A stretch of DNA of 64,000 nucleotides, taken from assembly GCF_013249045.1 (NCBI RefSeq), contig NZ_JABRWP010000001.1:496001-560000 (forward strand), given 5' to 3'. The translations under genes and the position numbers were made by a program. This stretch comes from Winogradskyella eckloniae (lineage in GTDB: Bacteria > Bacteroidota > Bacteroidia > Flavobacteriales > Flavobacteriaceae). Below the pieces are notes generated by a model, which was not told where the DNA came from, ran no database searches, and saw only the letters and a list, made by a program, of their open reading frames with translations. Positions 1-10,100 of the stretch are shown here, in pieces. How positions within the stretch are numbered: position 1 is the stretch's first letter; each line of letters begins with the position of its first letter.

Positions 1-1
1 A

Positions 2-379
2 GAAGCTTCAATTAAATTTGAATGGCATCTTAATCTTAGTGAGATTGCTAGAATATGGACAAACGGTTGTATCATTAGGTCTACGTTAATGGAAGAATTA
101 GTCGGTGTTTTTAAAGAAACAACTAATATTCTAACACATACTGACTTTATAAACCAAGTGCAAAAATTTAAACCTTCAACAAAGAAGGTAGTTTCAGAAT
201 GTTTATTAAATGATTTAACAACTCCAGCATTAAGTGAAGCCGTTCAGTTTTTAAATGGAATTACAACACAATATGCTTCGGCGAACGTTATTCAGGCGCA
301 ACGCGATTATTTTGGAGCACATACTTATCTAAGGCTAGATGATAATTCAGGAAAAAGTTATCATACTAACTGGATATAG
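2..379 (+). CDS. gnd: 6-phosphogluconate dehydrogenase, C-terminal part (cut by window start)
   Basis: The enzyme oxidatively decarboxylates 6-phosphogluconate to ribulose-5-phosphate, making NADPH in the cytoplasmic pentose phosphate pathway. The reading frame is open from base 2, so the gene enters from outside the window and only about 125 C-terminal residues are present. The family signatures IARIWTNGCIIR near the left edge and QAQRDYFGAHTY with the terminal HTNW are clear. The first ATG in the window (position 89) is internal, not the start. It lies 31 bp before the NRAMP-like gene and may be in the same transcript as the alginate operon. Identification is secure from the C-terminal motifs; whether it belongs to the alginate regulon cannot be told because its promoter is missing. 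Confidence 0.93.
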   Translation, partial: EASIKFEWHLNLSEIARIWTNGCIIRSTLMEELVGVFKETTNILTHTDFINQVQKFKPSTKKVVSECLLNDLTTPALSEAVQFLNGITTQYASANVIQAQRDYFGAHTYLRLDDNSGKSYHTNWI

Positions 380-410
380 AACCAATAACTACTAATCAAC
401 AACTAATAAT

Positions 411-1691
411 ATGGACGCAACAACACCAAATAAATCTCTACTTAAAAAAATTATTGCAATTATATTAGGTTTCGGACCTGGTATTTTTGCTATTGGATAT
501 ACTATCGGAACAGGCAGTGTAACATCTATGATTGTTGCTGGAAGTAAATTTAATATGCAATTACTTTGGGTGCTTTTATTAAGTTGTTTTTTTTCTGGAA
601 TTTTAATGTTTGTTTATGGTAACTATGCGCTAATAACCAGTGAAACAGCACTCTATGGTTTTAAAAAACATTTTAAATATGGTAAAATTTTAGCCATAGC
701 CATTATCATAGGTATAACCTTTGGTCAATGGAATTCTTTAATGGGGATTTTAGGTATATCTTCTAATATTATTTATGAAATTTTAGCTATTAACTTCGAA
801 GGTCTTGGCGCTTATAAGTATGAAACCGTATTAATTACAGCTATAATTATCATTATTACATTTTACCTATTAATGTTAGTAGGTAAGTACACTTTTTTTG
901 AAAAAGTATTAGTCATTTTTGTAACCTTAATGGGTTTGTCGTTTATTTTGTCTTTATGTTTTGTGCAACCATTACCGATGGATGTAATAAATGGTTTGTT
1001 GCCATCAATTCCAGATGTTCCAGATGGTAAAATGTTAGTTGCGGCATTTGTTGGTACCACAATGGCAGCAGCCACATTTCTGTCAAGACCATTATTTGTA
1101 AAAGGAAAAGGTTGGACGATTAAAAATTTAGATCAACAGAAAAAGGATTCTATTACAGCAGCAATATTAATTTTTCTTATTAGTGGTGTTATTATGGCTG
1201 TAGCTGCAGGAGCGCTGTTTTATGAAGGTAGAGAAGTAAATCATGTATTAGATATGGCAAATACTTTAGAGCCAGTTGCTGGTAAGTGGGCTGTAACTAT
1301 ATTCTTTTTCGGAGCATTAAGTGCAGGTTTGTCTTCAATTTTTCCTTGTTTGTTAATCGCACCTTTGTTAGTCGCAGATTATCAATCTGGTGAATTAGAT
1401 ACAAGCTCTAAGCAATTTAGAATCATAACTTTTATTGCATGTTTAGTGGCTTTAATTGGTCCTGCTTTTGGTGGAAACCCTATTGAAATTCAAATCTTAT
1501 CTCAGGTTTTTAATGTGTTTATTTTACCATTAGTTGTGCTGGGAATTATTCTATTAGTGAATAGTAAAAAGGTAATGAAAGGGTACAAGACAAGTTTGGG
1601 GGTGAATATTGGTTTATTTGCGGCATTGTTTTTCTCTTGTGTTGTATCTTACACAGGCGTTGTAGCTATTATTTCAAAATACTTTAATTGA
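411..1691 (+). CDS. NRAMP-fold membrane transporter lacking canonical metal ligands
   Basis: This 426-residue polytopic membrane protein has about 11 hydrophobic helices. Its first helix reads GPGIFAIGY then IGTG, which aligns with the NRAMP TM1 signature (IGY-x-DPGN), and the following AGSKFNMQLLWV matches the NRAMP pattern AG-x-x-F-x-x-QLLW. However, the DPGN metal-binding motif is replaced by I-G-T-G at residues 32-35. In TM6 (about residues 215-222) the usual A-M-x-M-P-H is replaced by TTMAAAT, so Met and His ligands are also missing. The fold assignment is fairly safe, but Mn/Fe transport is not supported. It is the first whole gene of the alginate operon, 45 bp before the PL7 gene, so an organic or other substrate linked to alginate use is a reasonable inference. 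Confidence 0.8.
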   Translation: MDATTPNKSLLKKIIAIILGFGPGIFAIGYTIGTGSVTSMIVAGSKFNMQLLWVLLLSCFFSGILMFVYGNYALITSETALYGFKKHFKYGKILAIAIIIGITFGQWNSLMGILGISSNIIYEILAINFEGLGAYKYETVLITAIIIIITFYLLMLVGKYTFFEKVLVIFVTLMGLSFILSLCFVQPLPMDVINGLLPSIPDVPDGKMLVAAFVGTTMAAATFLSRPLFVKGKGWTIKNLDQQKKDSITAAILIFLISGVIMAVAAGALFYEGREVNHVLDMANTLEPVAGKWAVTIFFFGALSAGLSSIFPCLLIAPLLVADYQSGELDTSSKQFRIITFIACLVALIGPAFGGNPIEIQILSQVFNVFILPLVVLGIILLVNSKKVMKGYKTSLGVNIGLFAALFFSCVVSYTGVVAIISKYFN

Positions 1692-1736
1692 TTTAAATAA
1701 AAATTTAATAAATAACACGTAATAAATAACAGTAAG

Positions 1737-2837
1737 ATGAATAAAAGGAATAGTATTATAAAAGTATCAATTCTAGTTTTTAGTGTTCTATTAACATTAA
1801 ATAGTTGTAAAAACGAGAAAAAAGAATCTGATAATAAAGAAGAAGAAAAAACGGTTTATGCGAGTAATGTCATTCCGTTTTTTGACCATTGGAAATTAAT
1901 TTTAGGAGATGGTAACAATGTAGGTTTTGCTAATGATTTTGAAAATAAAGACTTTTTTTATACGCAAAATGAAGATGGTGTGGATTGGGTAGTTTTTAAA
2001 GCCCCAAATGCAGGCAGCACACATGGAACCTCTAACAATACCAGAACAGAATTAGGGCAAATTAAAAAATGGTATCCAAAAACTGCAAATGATAAAATGA
2101 CGGCAACACTAAAAGTAAAAAATGTATCTGCAACTGGAGATGCGCGTGTTGCAGCATCACACGCTGTAGTAGTGGGACAAATTCATAGTGCAGATGCATT
2201 TGAGAACGAACCATTAAAAATATTCTACAAAAAATTCCCTGGTCATACCAAAGGGTCTGTATTTTGGCATTATGAAATTAATACTGCAGGAAATGATAAT
2301 TCTAAAAGATGGGATTTTTCTACTGCAGTTTGGGGGCATGATTTTTCTGTTGTAGGTAAAGAAGCAAATACATATCCGGAAGAACCAAAAGATGGTATAG
2401 CACTCGGAGAAGAGTTTAGTTATGAGGTTTATGTAAAAGATGGAATTATGAGTTTAAAATTTACTAGTGAAGGTCACGAGACTAAAACGTTCACTAAAAA
2501 CTTAGTGCAATCTGAATATGCTACCAAAGAAGATATACCAGAACAAACTCAAAAATTATTTGTTCCAATTAATCAAGATGGTGTGGAGCGCGATAGTGCT
2601 TATACTGGAGAAGGCTGCTTTTTTAAATTAGGTTGTTATAACCAAACCAATGGAAAATCTCCTGAAGTCAATAGAAATTGGTGTTCTGGAGCCGAAACTC
2701 ATGGTGGTGATATTCAAAAACAATATGCTGATGGTAACTACGCAGAAGTGTGGTTTAAAACTGCTAGTATTTCTATTAGTGATGACGCAGTATCTAATGA
2801 AGGCTATTTCTCTAAAAATGATCATTTAAAAAAATAA
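1737..2837 (+). CDS. PL7 family alginate lyase, lipoprotein
   Basis: It cleaves alginate by beta-elimination, probably anchored at the outer membrane. The signal peptide ends in a lipobox with Cys24 (LTLNSC), followed by a very charged Lys/Glu linker (about residues 25-38). The jelly-roll catalytic domain shows the three PL7 motifs in order: RTEL at 103-106, QIH at 148-150 and FFKLGCYNQ at 295-303 (usual form YFKAGxYNQ). QIH (Ile) is usually associated with activity on G-containing blocks; that is family knowledge, not shown here. The 366-residue length fits one catalytic domain plus insertions. It sits 1 bp upstream of the SDR gene, clearly the same operon. The third motif is less canonical than in the second PL7 gene of this window. 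Confidence 0.93.
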   Translation: MNKRNSIIKVSILVFSVLLTLNSCKNEKKESDNKEEEKTVYASNVIPFFDHWKLILGDGNNVGFANDFENKDFFYTQNEDGVDWVVFKAPNAGSTHGTSNNTRTELGQIKKWYPKTANDKMTATLKVKNVSATGDARVAASHAVVVGQIHSADAFENEPLKIFYKKFPGHTKGSVFWHYEINTAGNDNSKRWDFSTAVWGHDFSVVGKEANTYPEEPKDGIALGEEFSYEVYVKDGIMSLKFTSEGHETKTFTKNLVQSEYATKEDIPEQTQKLFVPINQDGVERDSAYTGEGCFFKLGCYNQTNGKSPEVNRNWCSGAETHGGDIQKQYADGNYAEVWFKTASISISDDAVSNEGYFSKNDHLKK

Positions 2838-2838
2838 T

Positions 2839-3609
2839 ATGCAAAACAATTCAAAATTAAAAGGTAAAAACGTACTTATTACAGCTGGTGCGCAAGGTAT
2901 TGGAGAATCTATTACAAAGCACTTTATTGATAGTGGAGCAAATGTAGCTATCCATTATTTTTCTAGTTCAGATACAGCAAATCAATTAAAGGATTATGCG
3001 AATAGTAAAGGCCTAAAAGCTGTAGCTATAAGTGGTGACTTAACAAAAGAAGCTAGTGCTAATAATTTGGTAGAAAAAACAGTTGAAGCATTAGGTAGTT
3101 TAGATATTCTTATTAATAATGCAGGATCACTTGTAGCCAGAAAATTATTAAATGAGTTAGAAGCAGATTTCTGGCATAAGGTAATGGATATTAATATGAC
3201 CTCAATGCAATTTGTGACAAGAGCTTCTGCGCCTTATTTAGAAAAAAATGAAAACAGCAGTATTATCAATTTAGCATCTCTTGCAGGTCGTAAAGGAGGT
3301 CATCCTGGGTCTTTAGTTTATGCGACTAGTAAAGGAGCAATCTTAACATATACTCGTGCATTATCAACAGAACTTGGGCCTAAAGGTATTCGTGTAAATG
3401 CGGTAGCTCCAGGTTTAATCCTCGGAACCTCTTTTCATAACACGCACACTACAAAAGAGTCTGCGGCTAAAACTACAGCTGGTATTCCTATTCAACGTGC
3501 AGGTAATGCAGATGATGTTGCAAGAGCAGTTTTGTTTTTAGCATCTGAATATGATGGCTTTATTACTGGCGCAACGTTAGATATTAATGGAGGTGTTTAT
3601 AATATGTAA
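2839..3609 (+). CDS. SDR family oxidoreductase of the alginate operon
   Basis: This is a classical short-chain dehydrogenase of 256 residues. It has the cofactor motif TAGAQGIG (15-22), NNAG (93-96), and a catalytic Ser147, Tyr161, Lys165 set. Position in the alginate operon, one base after the PL7 stop and before the FucU-like gene, suggests it acts on an alginate-derived uronate, for example reduction of DEH (4-deoxy-L-erythro-5-hexoseulose uronate) or a KduD-like step. A second, different SDR at 20697 looks more like the known flavobacterial DEH reductases. The two may differ in NADH/NADPH preference or substrate. Family is certain; substrate is inferred from context only. Confidence 0.85.
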   Translation: MQNNSKLKGKNVLITAGAQGIGESITKHFIDSGANVAIHYFSSSDTANQLKDYANSKGLKAVAISGDLTKEASANNLVEKTVEALGSLDILINNAGSLVARKLLNELEADFWHKVMDINMTSMQFVTRASAPYLEKNENSSIINLASLAGRKGGHPGSLVYATSKGAILTYTRALSTELGPKGIRVNAVAPGLILGTSFHNTHTTKESAAKTTAGIPIQRAGNADDVARAVLFLASEYDGFITGATLDINGGVYNM

Positions 3610-3629
3610 TTAATTTATAGTAAAATGTT

Positions 3630-4064
3630 ATGTTAAAAACCCAAGTGATTCATCCAACAATTATGGAAGTTTTGGCGCGTTCAGGTCATTTTGCACAAGT
3701 TGTTATTGCGGATGGAAATTTACCTGTTGGCGCCATGACAGGTCCTAACTCTACTACAGTGCACCTTAATTTTCGTCCTGGATTATTAGATGCCCTTACA
3801 GTTTTAGAAGGTATTTTAGAGGTATGCCCAATTCAAGGCGCAATAGTTATGGAGAAACCTCAAGAAGCAAATGCGGAAATACATGAGGCTTATAAAGAAT
3901 TATTGGGTGATATTTCTTGGGAAGAAATGGAGCGTTGGTCATTTTATGATAAAATTAGAGATCCTAATACAACATTAATTATTCAAACAGGTGAGCAACG
4001 TCGATTTGCGAATTTGATTTTAACAGTTGGTGTTGTAAAAATGGCAGAAGAACGTAATTTTTAA
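3630..4064 (+). CDS. RbsD/FucU family sugar mutarotase-like protein
   Basis: RbsD and FucU proteins speed the interconversion of sugar anomers (pyranase or mutarotase activity) in the cytoplasm. This 144-residue protein fits the family size. It has the N-terminal signature LARSGHFAQVVIADGNLP, with His20 at the position of the conserved family His, and the family C-terminal part ending in ILTVGVVKM. Its place between an SDR and PL17 in the alginate operon is unusual, as fucose or ribose genes are not present. It may act on a ring form of DEH or of an unsaturated monouronate; that is an inference. ATG at 3630 is chosen because the slightly earlier ATG at 3625 meets a stop at once. Confidence 0.85.
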   Translation: MLKTQVIHPTIMEVLARSGHFAQVVIADGNLPVGAMTGPNSTTVHLNFRPGLLDALTVLEGILEVCPIQGAIVMEKPQEANAEIHEAYKELLGDISWEEMERWSFYDKIRDPNTTLIIQTGEQRRFANLILTVGVVKMAEERNF

Positions 4065-4147
4065 AAAAATAAAAGAAGGTTAGTCTTTCTAAAAATTATA
4101 GTCAGTAGATATCTAATATAGAAAATAAATTTAGCAAAGAGTTAAGG

Positions 4148-6427
4148 ATGAAAATCACACAAAAAATAATATTAACATTTGCTTTAGCAGCAATTGTAGT
4201 AACTGCAATTTCATGTAATAAAGAAAATGCAACACCCACAAATGATCATACTGAAAAATCAACATCTCAAGAACATCCTAAACTTATATTAACTGCTCAA
4301 GGTGTAAAAGATATTAGAGCACAATTAGGAACTATTCCTATTTTTGATAAATCTTTACAAGCCGTTAAAGAAGAAGTGGATGCTGAAATTGAAGCAGGTA
4401 TAGAGGTGCCAATTCCTAAAGATTATTCTGGTGGTTACACACATTCTAGACATAAACAAAATTGGTTTATACTGCACAAAGCTGGTCTACTGTATCAAAT
4501 TTTAGAGGATGAGAAATATGCCAAGTATGTAAAAGACATGCTAATGGAATATGAAGCACTTTATAAAACTTTACCATTACACCCAAAAACAAGGTCTTAT
4601 GCAAGAGGAAAATTATTTTGGCAATGTTTAAATGATTCTAATTGGTTAGTTTATGTGAGTCAGGCGTATGATTGTATCTACAATTACTTAACGGAAGAAG
4701 ACCGACATAAGCTAGAGACTAATTTATTCAGGCCATTTGCAGATCATATATCAGTAGACAGTCCACAATTTTACCAACGTGTTCATAATCATAGTACTTG
4801 GGGAAATGCGGCTGTAGGAATGATTGGCTTAGTTATGGATGATGAGGAGTTAATCAATCGTGCCTTATACGGAATTAAAGATTTAAAATTAGATGCCACA
4901 AAAAAAGATGATGATGGTGGTTTTCTCAACAAAGATGGTAAGGCCGGATTTTTAGCCAACATAGAAGAACCATTTTCTCCAGATGGTTATTATAATGAAG
5001 GACCATATTACCAACGCTACGCCATGTATCCTTTTTTAATTTTTGCAGAAGGTCTGCATAATGTTAAGCCAGAATTAAAAATATTTGAATACAAAGAAGG
5101 TGTGCTTTTAAAATCCATTAATGCACTTTTAAATCTATCTGATGCTGATGGTGATTTTTTTCCGCTTAATGATGGGCAAAAAGGAATGTCTTATTACAAT
5201 AGCGCTCTGGTAACGGCTGTAGATATATCTTATCATTTTGGTACACAAAATCCTGGGTTGTTATCAATAGCAAAACAACAAGACAGAGTACTGTTAGACG
5301 ATTCTGGTTTGGCTGTTGCACTCGGAATTAAAAATGGAGAAGAAAAACCATTCGCAAAAAAATCCATCAATCTATCTGATGGACCAGAAGGAAAACAAGG
5401 AGGTGTAGGTATTCTAAGAAATCAAGATATAGAATTGGTTTTTAAGTATGCATCGCAAGGGTCTAGCCATGGTCATTATGATAAATTGTCTTATTCTTTA
5501 TATGAAAATGGAGAAGAAGTAATTCAAGATTACGGATTATCTCGTTTTGTAAACATAGAACAAAAAGGTGGTGGAAATTACCTTAAAGAAAATAAAACTT
5601 GGGCAAAACAAACTATAGCTCATAATACGGTTACGCAAAATGAAACTTCTCATTTTACAGGTAAATATGATATAGGAAGTTTACATCATTCGGATTTACA
5701 ATATTTTTCTTCGGACAATGAGGATGTGCAAGTGGTAAGTGCAGTTGAAAAAAATGCTTATCCAGGAACCACAATGCTTCGTACTATGGCAGTCATTAAA
5801 GATGAAGATTTTGAAAAACCATTTTTGTTAGATATCATGAAAGTGACTTCTGCATCGGCAAACCAATATGATTTTCCGTTTTATTATTTCGGACAAGTAT
5901 TACAAACAAATTTTGAGTACAGTTCACCTGAGACTTTAAAACCGTTAGGGTCAAAAAATGGCTACCAGCATTTATATCTTGAAGGGTTAGGAAAAGCTTC
6001 AGATGAAAACACTAAATTTTCATGGTTTAGTAATAATAAGTTTTATTCATTAACGACAGTGACCAATACTAAAGATGAATTGTTGTTTACTAGAATAGGA
6101 GCGAACGACCCAGAATTTAATTTACGTCGTGATCCTGCATTAATTTTAAGAACTAAAAACTCAAAAAATAGAACTTTTGTTTCTGTTATAGAATCTCACG
6201 GAAGTTATAGTGCTGTATCAGAGTCTGCGGTAAACTCTAAAAGTAATATTAAAGAAATTAAAACGGTTTTCGATTCAGAAGCGTATACGGCAATGACTAT
6301 TACAACTCTTAATGGTAAAACAAAGTTGTTTATAACTGTTAATACAAATACTTCAAAAGAAGTTAAACATAATCTAAATATTGATAATAAGAATTATGCA
6401 TGGTCAGGTTCTTATTATTTCAAATAA
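4148..6427 (+). CDS. PL17 oligoalginate lyase (exo-acting), lipoprotein
   Basis: PL17 enzymes cleave alginate oligosaccharides from the end, releasing the unsaturated monouronate that becomes DEH. The 759 residues show a lipoprotein signal peptide with Cys23, an alpha/alpha-toroid alginate-lyase domain (about 45-360) and a heparinase II/III-like beta domain (about 400-700). Residues matching the family active site are Asn214-His215 (in RVHNHSTWGN), the Tyr281/Tyr282 pair (in DGYYNEGPYY), and SHGHYD at 440-445. The gap of 83 bp after the FucU-like gene has no terminator, so co-transcription is likely. KdgF follows 68 bp later. The lipobox suggests a membrane-anchored periplasmic location, so that DEH precursors form before uptake across the inner membrane. 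Confidence 0.94.
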   Translation: MKITQKIILTFALAAIVVTAISCNKENATPTNDHTEKSTSQEHPKLILTAQGVKDIRAQLGTIPIFDKSLQAVKEEVDAEIEAGIEVPIPKDYSGGYTHSRHKQNWFILHKAGLLYQILEDEKYAKYVKDMLMEYEALYKTLPLHPKTRSYARGKLFWQCLNDSNWLVYVSQAYDCIYNYLTEEDRHKLETNLFRPFADHISVDSPQFYQRVHNHSTWGNAAVGMIGLVMDDEELINRALYGIKDLKLDATKKDDDGGFLNKDGKAGFLANIEEPFSPDGYYNEGPYYQRYAMYPFLIFAEGLHNVKPELKIFEYKEGVLLKSINALLNLSDADGDFFPLNDGQKGMSYYNSALVTAVDISYHFGTQNPGLLSIAKQQDRVLLDDSGLAVALGIKNGEEKPFAKKSINLSDGPEGKQGGVGILRNQDIELVFKYASQGSSHGHYDKLSYSLYENGEEVIQDYGLSRFVNIEQKGGGNYLKENKTWAKQTIAHNTVTQNETSHFTGKYDIGSLHHSDLQYFSSDNEDVQVVSAVEKNAYPGTTMLRTMAVIKDEDFEKPFLLDIMKVTSASANQYDFPFYYFGQVLQTNFEYSSPETLKPLGSKNGYQHLYLEGLGKASDENTKFSWFSNNKFYSLTTVTNTKDELLFTRIGANDPEFNLRRDPALILRTKNSKNRTFVSVIESHGSYSAVSESAVNSKSNIKEIKTVFDSEAYTAMTITTLNGKTKLFITVNTNTSKEVKHNLNIDNKNYAWSGSYYFK

Positions 6428-6495
6428 ATTAAGCTATATCATTTATAGTGTTGTACATAATCTCAAAATAATCAATAATCAAAAATTAAATAAAA

Positions 6496-6873
6496 ATGAA
6501 AAGATTTAGCGAAAAGTATATTGTATCAAAAGATATGGAATGGGAAGAACTTGGTGGCGGAGTTTCTAGAAAGTTCTTAGGTTACGATAACCAAATTATG
6601 ATGGTTAGCGTAAAGTTTGAAAAAGGTGCATTGGGAGCGCCACATCAACATTTTCATACGCAAGCTACATATTGTGTGTCAGGTAAATTTGAGTTTGAAA
6701 TTGATGGTGTAAAACATATTGTAGAAGCAGGTGATGGCGTGTATATAGAGCCAAACTTATTACATAGCGCAGTGTGTTTAGAAGAAGGGCAACTAATTGA
6801 TACATTTAGTCCAGTTAGAGAAGATTTCTTAACGGGCGAAGGGCCGTCTTATTTTGGAGATAAAGAATCTTAA
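6496..6873 (+). CDS. kdgF: KdgF-type cupin (unsaturated uronate to DEH)
   Basis: KdgF linearises 4,5-unsaturated monouronates from pectin or alginate into the keto acid DEH. The 125-residue protein is a single cupin barrel. The metal-binding set is visible as His50, His52, Gln56 (in PHQHFHTQ) and His90 (LLHSAV), with the second cupin motif around 80-92. It has no signal peptide, so it should be cytoplasmic. It closes the first alginate operon, directly downstream of PL17, the order expected for consecutive pathway steps. About 300 bp of regulatory DNA follows before susC1. Confidence 0.92.
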   Translation: MKRFSEKYIVSKDMEWEELGGGVSRKFLGYDNQIMMVSVKFEKGALGAPHQHFHTQATYCVSGKFEFEIDGVKHIVEAGDGVYIEPNLLHSAVCLEEGQLIDTFSPVREDFLTGEGPSYFGDKES

Positions 6874-7005
6874 GGATTAATTCTTTCCCAGTTTCTAAAA
6901 GTTATAAGGTATTATAGATATACTAACAATCCATCAAGGGATATAGGTTATTTGCTATATTACCTAAAATATTAACTATTTTAACATATAATTTTTACGA
7001 AAACG

Positions 7006-7069
7006 TTGTATTTAACAAATATTTATATATATTTGGTTTTCCAATCTGGTAAACCAATTTGGTTTACCA
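7006..7069 (+). promoter_or_regulatory. susC1 promoter with three tandem TGGTNNACCA operators
   Basis: A Bacteroidota promoter is visible: TTG at 7006-7008, a 19-bp spacer, and TATATTTG at 7028-7035. Starting inside the -7 box are three 10-bp palindromic boxes at exactly 13-bp steps: TGGTTTTCCA (7034-7043), TGGTAAACCA (7047-7056) and TGGTTTACCA (7060-7069). The same array recurs at the second susC and at the gene at 27574. The half-site pattern TnGT/ACnA fits FadR-subfamily GntR proteins, and such a gene lies at 18626. A CGAAAACGTT box (6998-7007) overlaps the -33 element and is also found in the 27.5 kb promoter. Binding across the -7 box suggests repression. The rest of 6874-7170 shows no gene. 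Confidence 0.85.
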
Positions 7070-7170
7070 GTAGAAAACTTAAAAAAGACACATATTTTAT
7101 TGACTAAAATAGGCGTCTTAAAGATTAAAAATAAACTAATAATAAAACAATCTAATCTAAACAATGAATT

Positions 7171-10100
7171 ATGAATTTAAAAATTAAACTCATTACGGTT
7201 GTTGCACTTCTTTTTAGTGTAATAACGTTTGCTCAGGAGGCTTATACCATAAGTGGTACTGTCACTTCAGCAGTTGACAACATGCCCATACCAGGTGCTA
7301 ATATTGTAGTTGTCAACACCACTCGTGGTACTTCTACAGATTTTGATGGAAATTATCAATTAGAGGTTAAGAAAGGAGAGGTGGTAAAATTCTCTTATAT
7401 TGGGTATGTAACACAGTCAATTGTGATTGATAGCCAAACCACATTAAACGTATCCCTTGTTGAAGATGATAACTCATTAAGTGAAGTTGTCGTTGTTGGA
7501 TATGGTACTCGAAAAAAATCTCACCTTACAGGTTCAGTATCTAGTGTAGGTGGTGACGATGTTGCGGCTGTTCAAGTTGCTCGTGTTGACCAAGCTTTAG
7601 CTGGTAAATTATCTGGGGTTTTGATTCAAAACCAAGATGCATCGCCTGGTGCAGCTCCAAAGATTCAAATTAGAGCAGCTTCTTCAATTTCAAGTGCATC
7701 TAATCCTTTAATAGTGGTAGATGGTTATCCTATTTCAGGTGGTTTAGAAACTGTAAACCCAAATGATATTGAAAGCTTGGAGGTACTTAAAGATGCGGCT
7801 TCTGCTGCAATTTATGGTTCTAGAGGTGCAAATGGTGTAGTTTTAGTAACAACTAAAAAAGGAAAATCTGGTAAAGCTAGTTTTAGTTATAACGCTTATA
7901 CAAGTTTTTCTAAGAAATACCGTGATAATATTTTAATGTCTGGTCCAGAATGGGCTGCACATTCAAGATCTCAAATTGCTGCTGGAAACTGGGCAGGAAC
8001 GGTTGATACACAAGATCCTGCTTTTCTAGAATATAGATTAAGTGCTTATGAAAATTCTCCAGGTGCAATAAGTCCTGAAGATTGGTTATTTAGAAATGGA
8101 AGTTCTGTAAGTCATGATTTTAGCATGAGTGGTGGTACTGATGATGTTAATTATTTTGCATCAATTGGTTACCAAAATTCTGATGGTGTAATTATAACTG
8201 AAGGTTTTGAAAGATTAAACGCACGTTTAAATGTAGATGCTAAGTTAGGAGACAAATTTAAAACAGGTGTTAGTTTTAATGGGTTTACCTCAGAAAGAGA
8301 TATATTAGGACATGACATGAGAGATTTATTAAGAGCATATGGTGTTCATCCTATATACCATACTGCAGAATCTATCGCGTTTGTTCAGCAGTTAGATGCT
8401 CAGGCACAAGCTTTAGGTCTTGCTGATTTTGATAATGGATTTAGAGGTTCAACTTATGAAGCGTCTAGTATTTATGATTTAGAGCCAGGTATGGCAGCAC
8501 AAGATTGGCATTATGGCCGAGATAACAATGGTATTGGAGGTTCTGGTGATGCAGGTCCAGCTGCTAAATTAGATAATACAGAGCGTTGGGAAAAAACATT
8601 TTTTGGTAATATAAGTTCATACTTACAATATAATATTATTGATGGATTGAATATTAAAACTGTTTTAGGTGGAGATTTAAAAGATACGCAGTATTATGAG
8701 CACAGATTACTTGGATTTGATTCTAGAGCGAGAACAGCACAAACATATATGGATCAAACAGATTTAAAAGTATGGTCTGTATTAAGTGAAACTACATTGA
8801 GTTATTCTAAAGTAATTGGAAAGCATGATATATCAGCTGTTGCTGGTGTTGAATTCCAGACGACTAGATTAATCGGAACGGGAATCGATGGTGTTAATGT
8901 GCCAGATGAGGATATCTTAAATTACAATTTATTTGATCCTGCAGATTTAACTGTAACTGAAAGAAAAGAGACAAGAGCAAGAGAGAGTGTATTTGGTAGA
9001 GTTAACTATGCTTACGATGATAAATATTTAGTGTCTGTTTCTTTAAGAAGAGATGGTGATTCTAGATTTGGGGCAAATAAAAAATATGCAACTTTCCCAG
9101 CACTTTCATTAGGTTGGAATGTACATAACGAATCTTTTATGGAAGATAACGATGTATTAAGCAAGTTAAAATTAAGATTTAGTACAGGTTCTTTAGGTAC
9201 AGCTTCTTTCTTAGGTTCTTATGATGCATTAAGTTTGTTAGATCCGTCAGCAACTTTTTATGGAACTGGTTATTTAATTCCTGAGAATGTAGCTAACCCA
9301 GATTTAACATGGCAAACAAATACTGAAACTAACTATGGTATAGATTTCGGATTTTTGAATAACAGATTTACATTAGGTATTGATTATTATACTTCTGATA
9401 TTGAAGATATCTTAATTAACCAAAGTGTATCTGAAGTATTAGGAACGTCTTCAATTGTACTTAACTCTGGAGATGTACAAAGTTCTGGTTGGGAATTTGA
9501 ATTAAATGCAAGAGTTGTTTCTAACGATGATTTCTCTTGGAATATTAGTGGAAACTTATCTACAGTAGAAACTGAAATCACTGATTTAGGTGGTTTAGAT
9601 GAATTACCACAAGCTATATATGGAGTTAGTGGTAGAGGACCAGTGTTTAGAAACTACGTAGGTGGTGGAATTGGTGAAATGTGGGGATTAGAAACTATTG
9701 GTGATGTAGAAATGGAATATTTAGCTGATGGTACTAGACACCCTAACAATGCTACAGGTGAATCATATGTAGTAGATCAAAACGGTGATGGTGTAATAGA
9801 TAATACTAGATCTGTAGAAGATGGAGGAGATTTAGTAAAAATTGGTCAAAATACACCAGATTTTTATTGGGGTATGTCTCATAACTTAAGTTATAAGGAT
9901 TTTGACATGTCAATCCAAATACAAGGGTCTCATGGTGCAGAAGTTTATAATGTAGATCCATTATATTATGAATCTCAATGGAGTGGACGATTAGTTTCTA
10001 GTTTTGATGCTAATGATGATGGTATTGCTGATCACAATGGAGAGCACTATATTGGTAACAGATACCAAACAGATGCAATGATTCAAGATGCTTCTTTCGT

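Noticed and set aside
411..1691. Calling the NRAMP-fold protein a Mn/Fe transporter
   Set aside because: The conserved metal ligands in TM1 and TM6 are missing, so that name would mislead.
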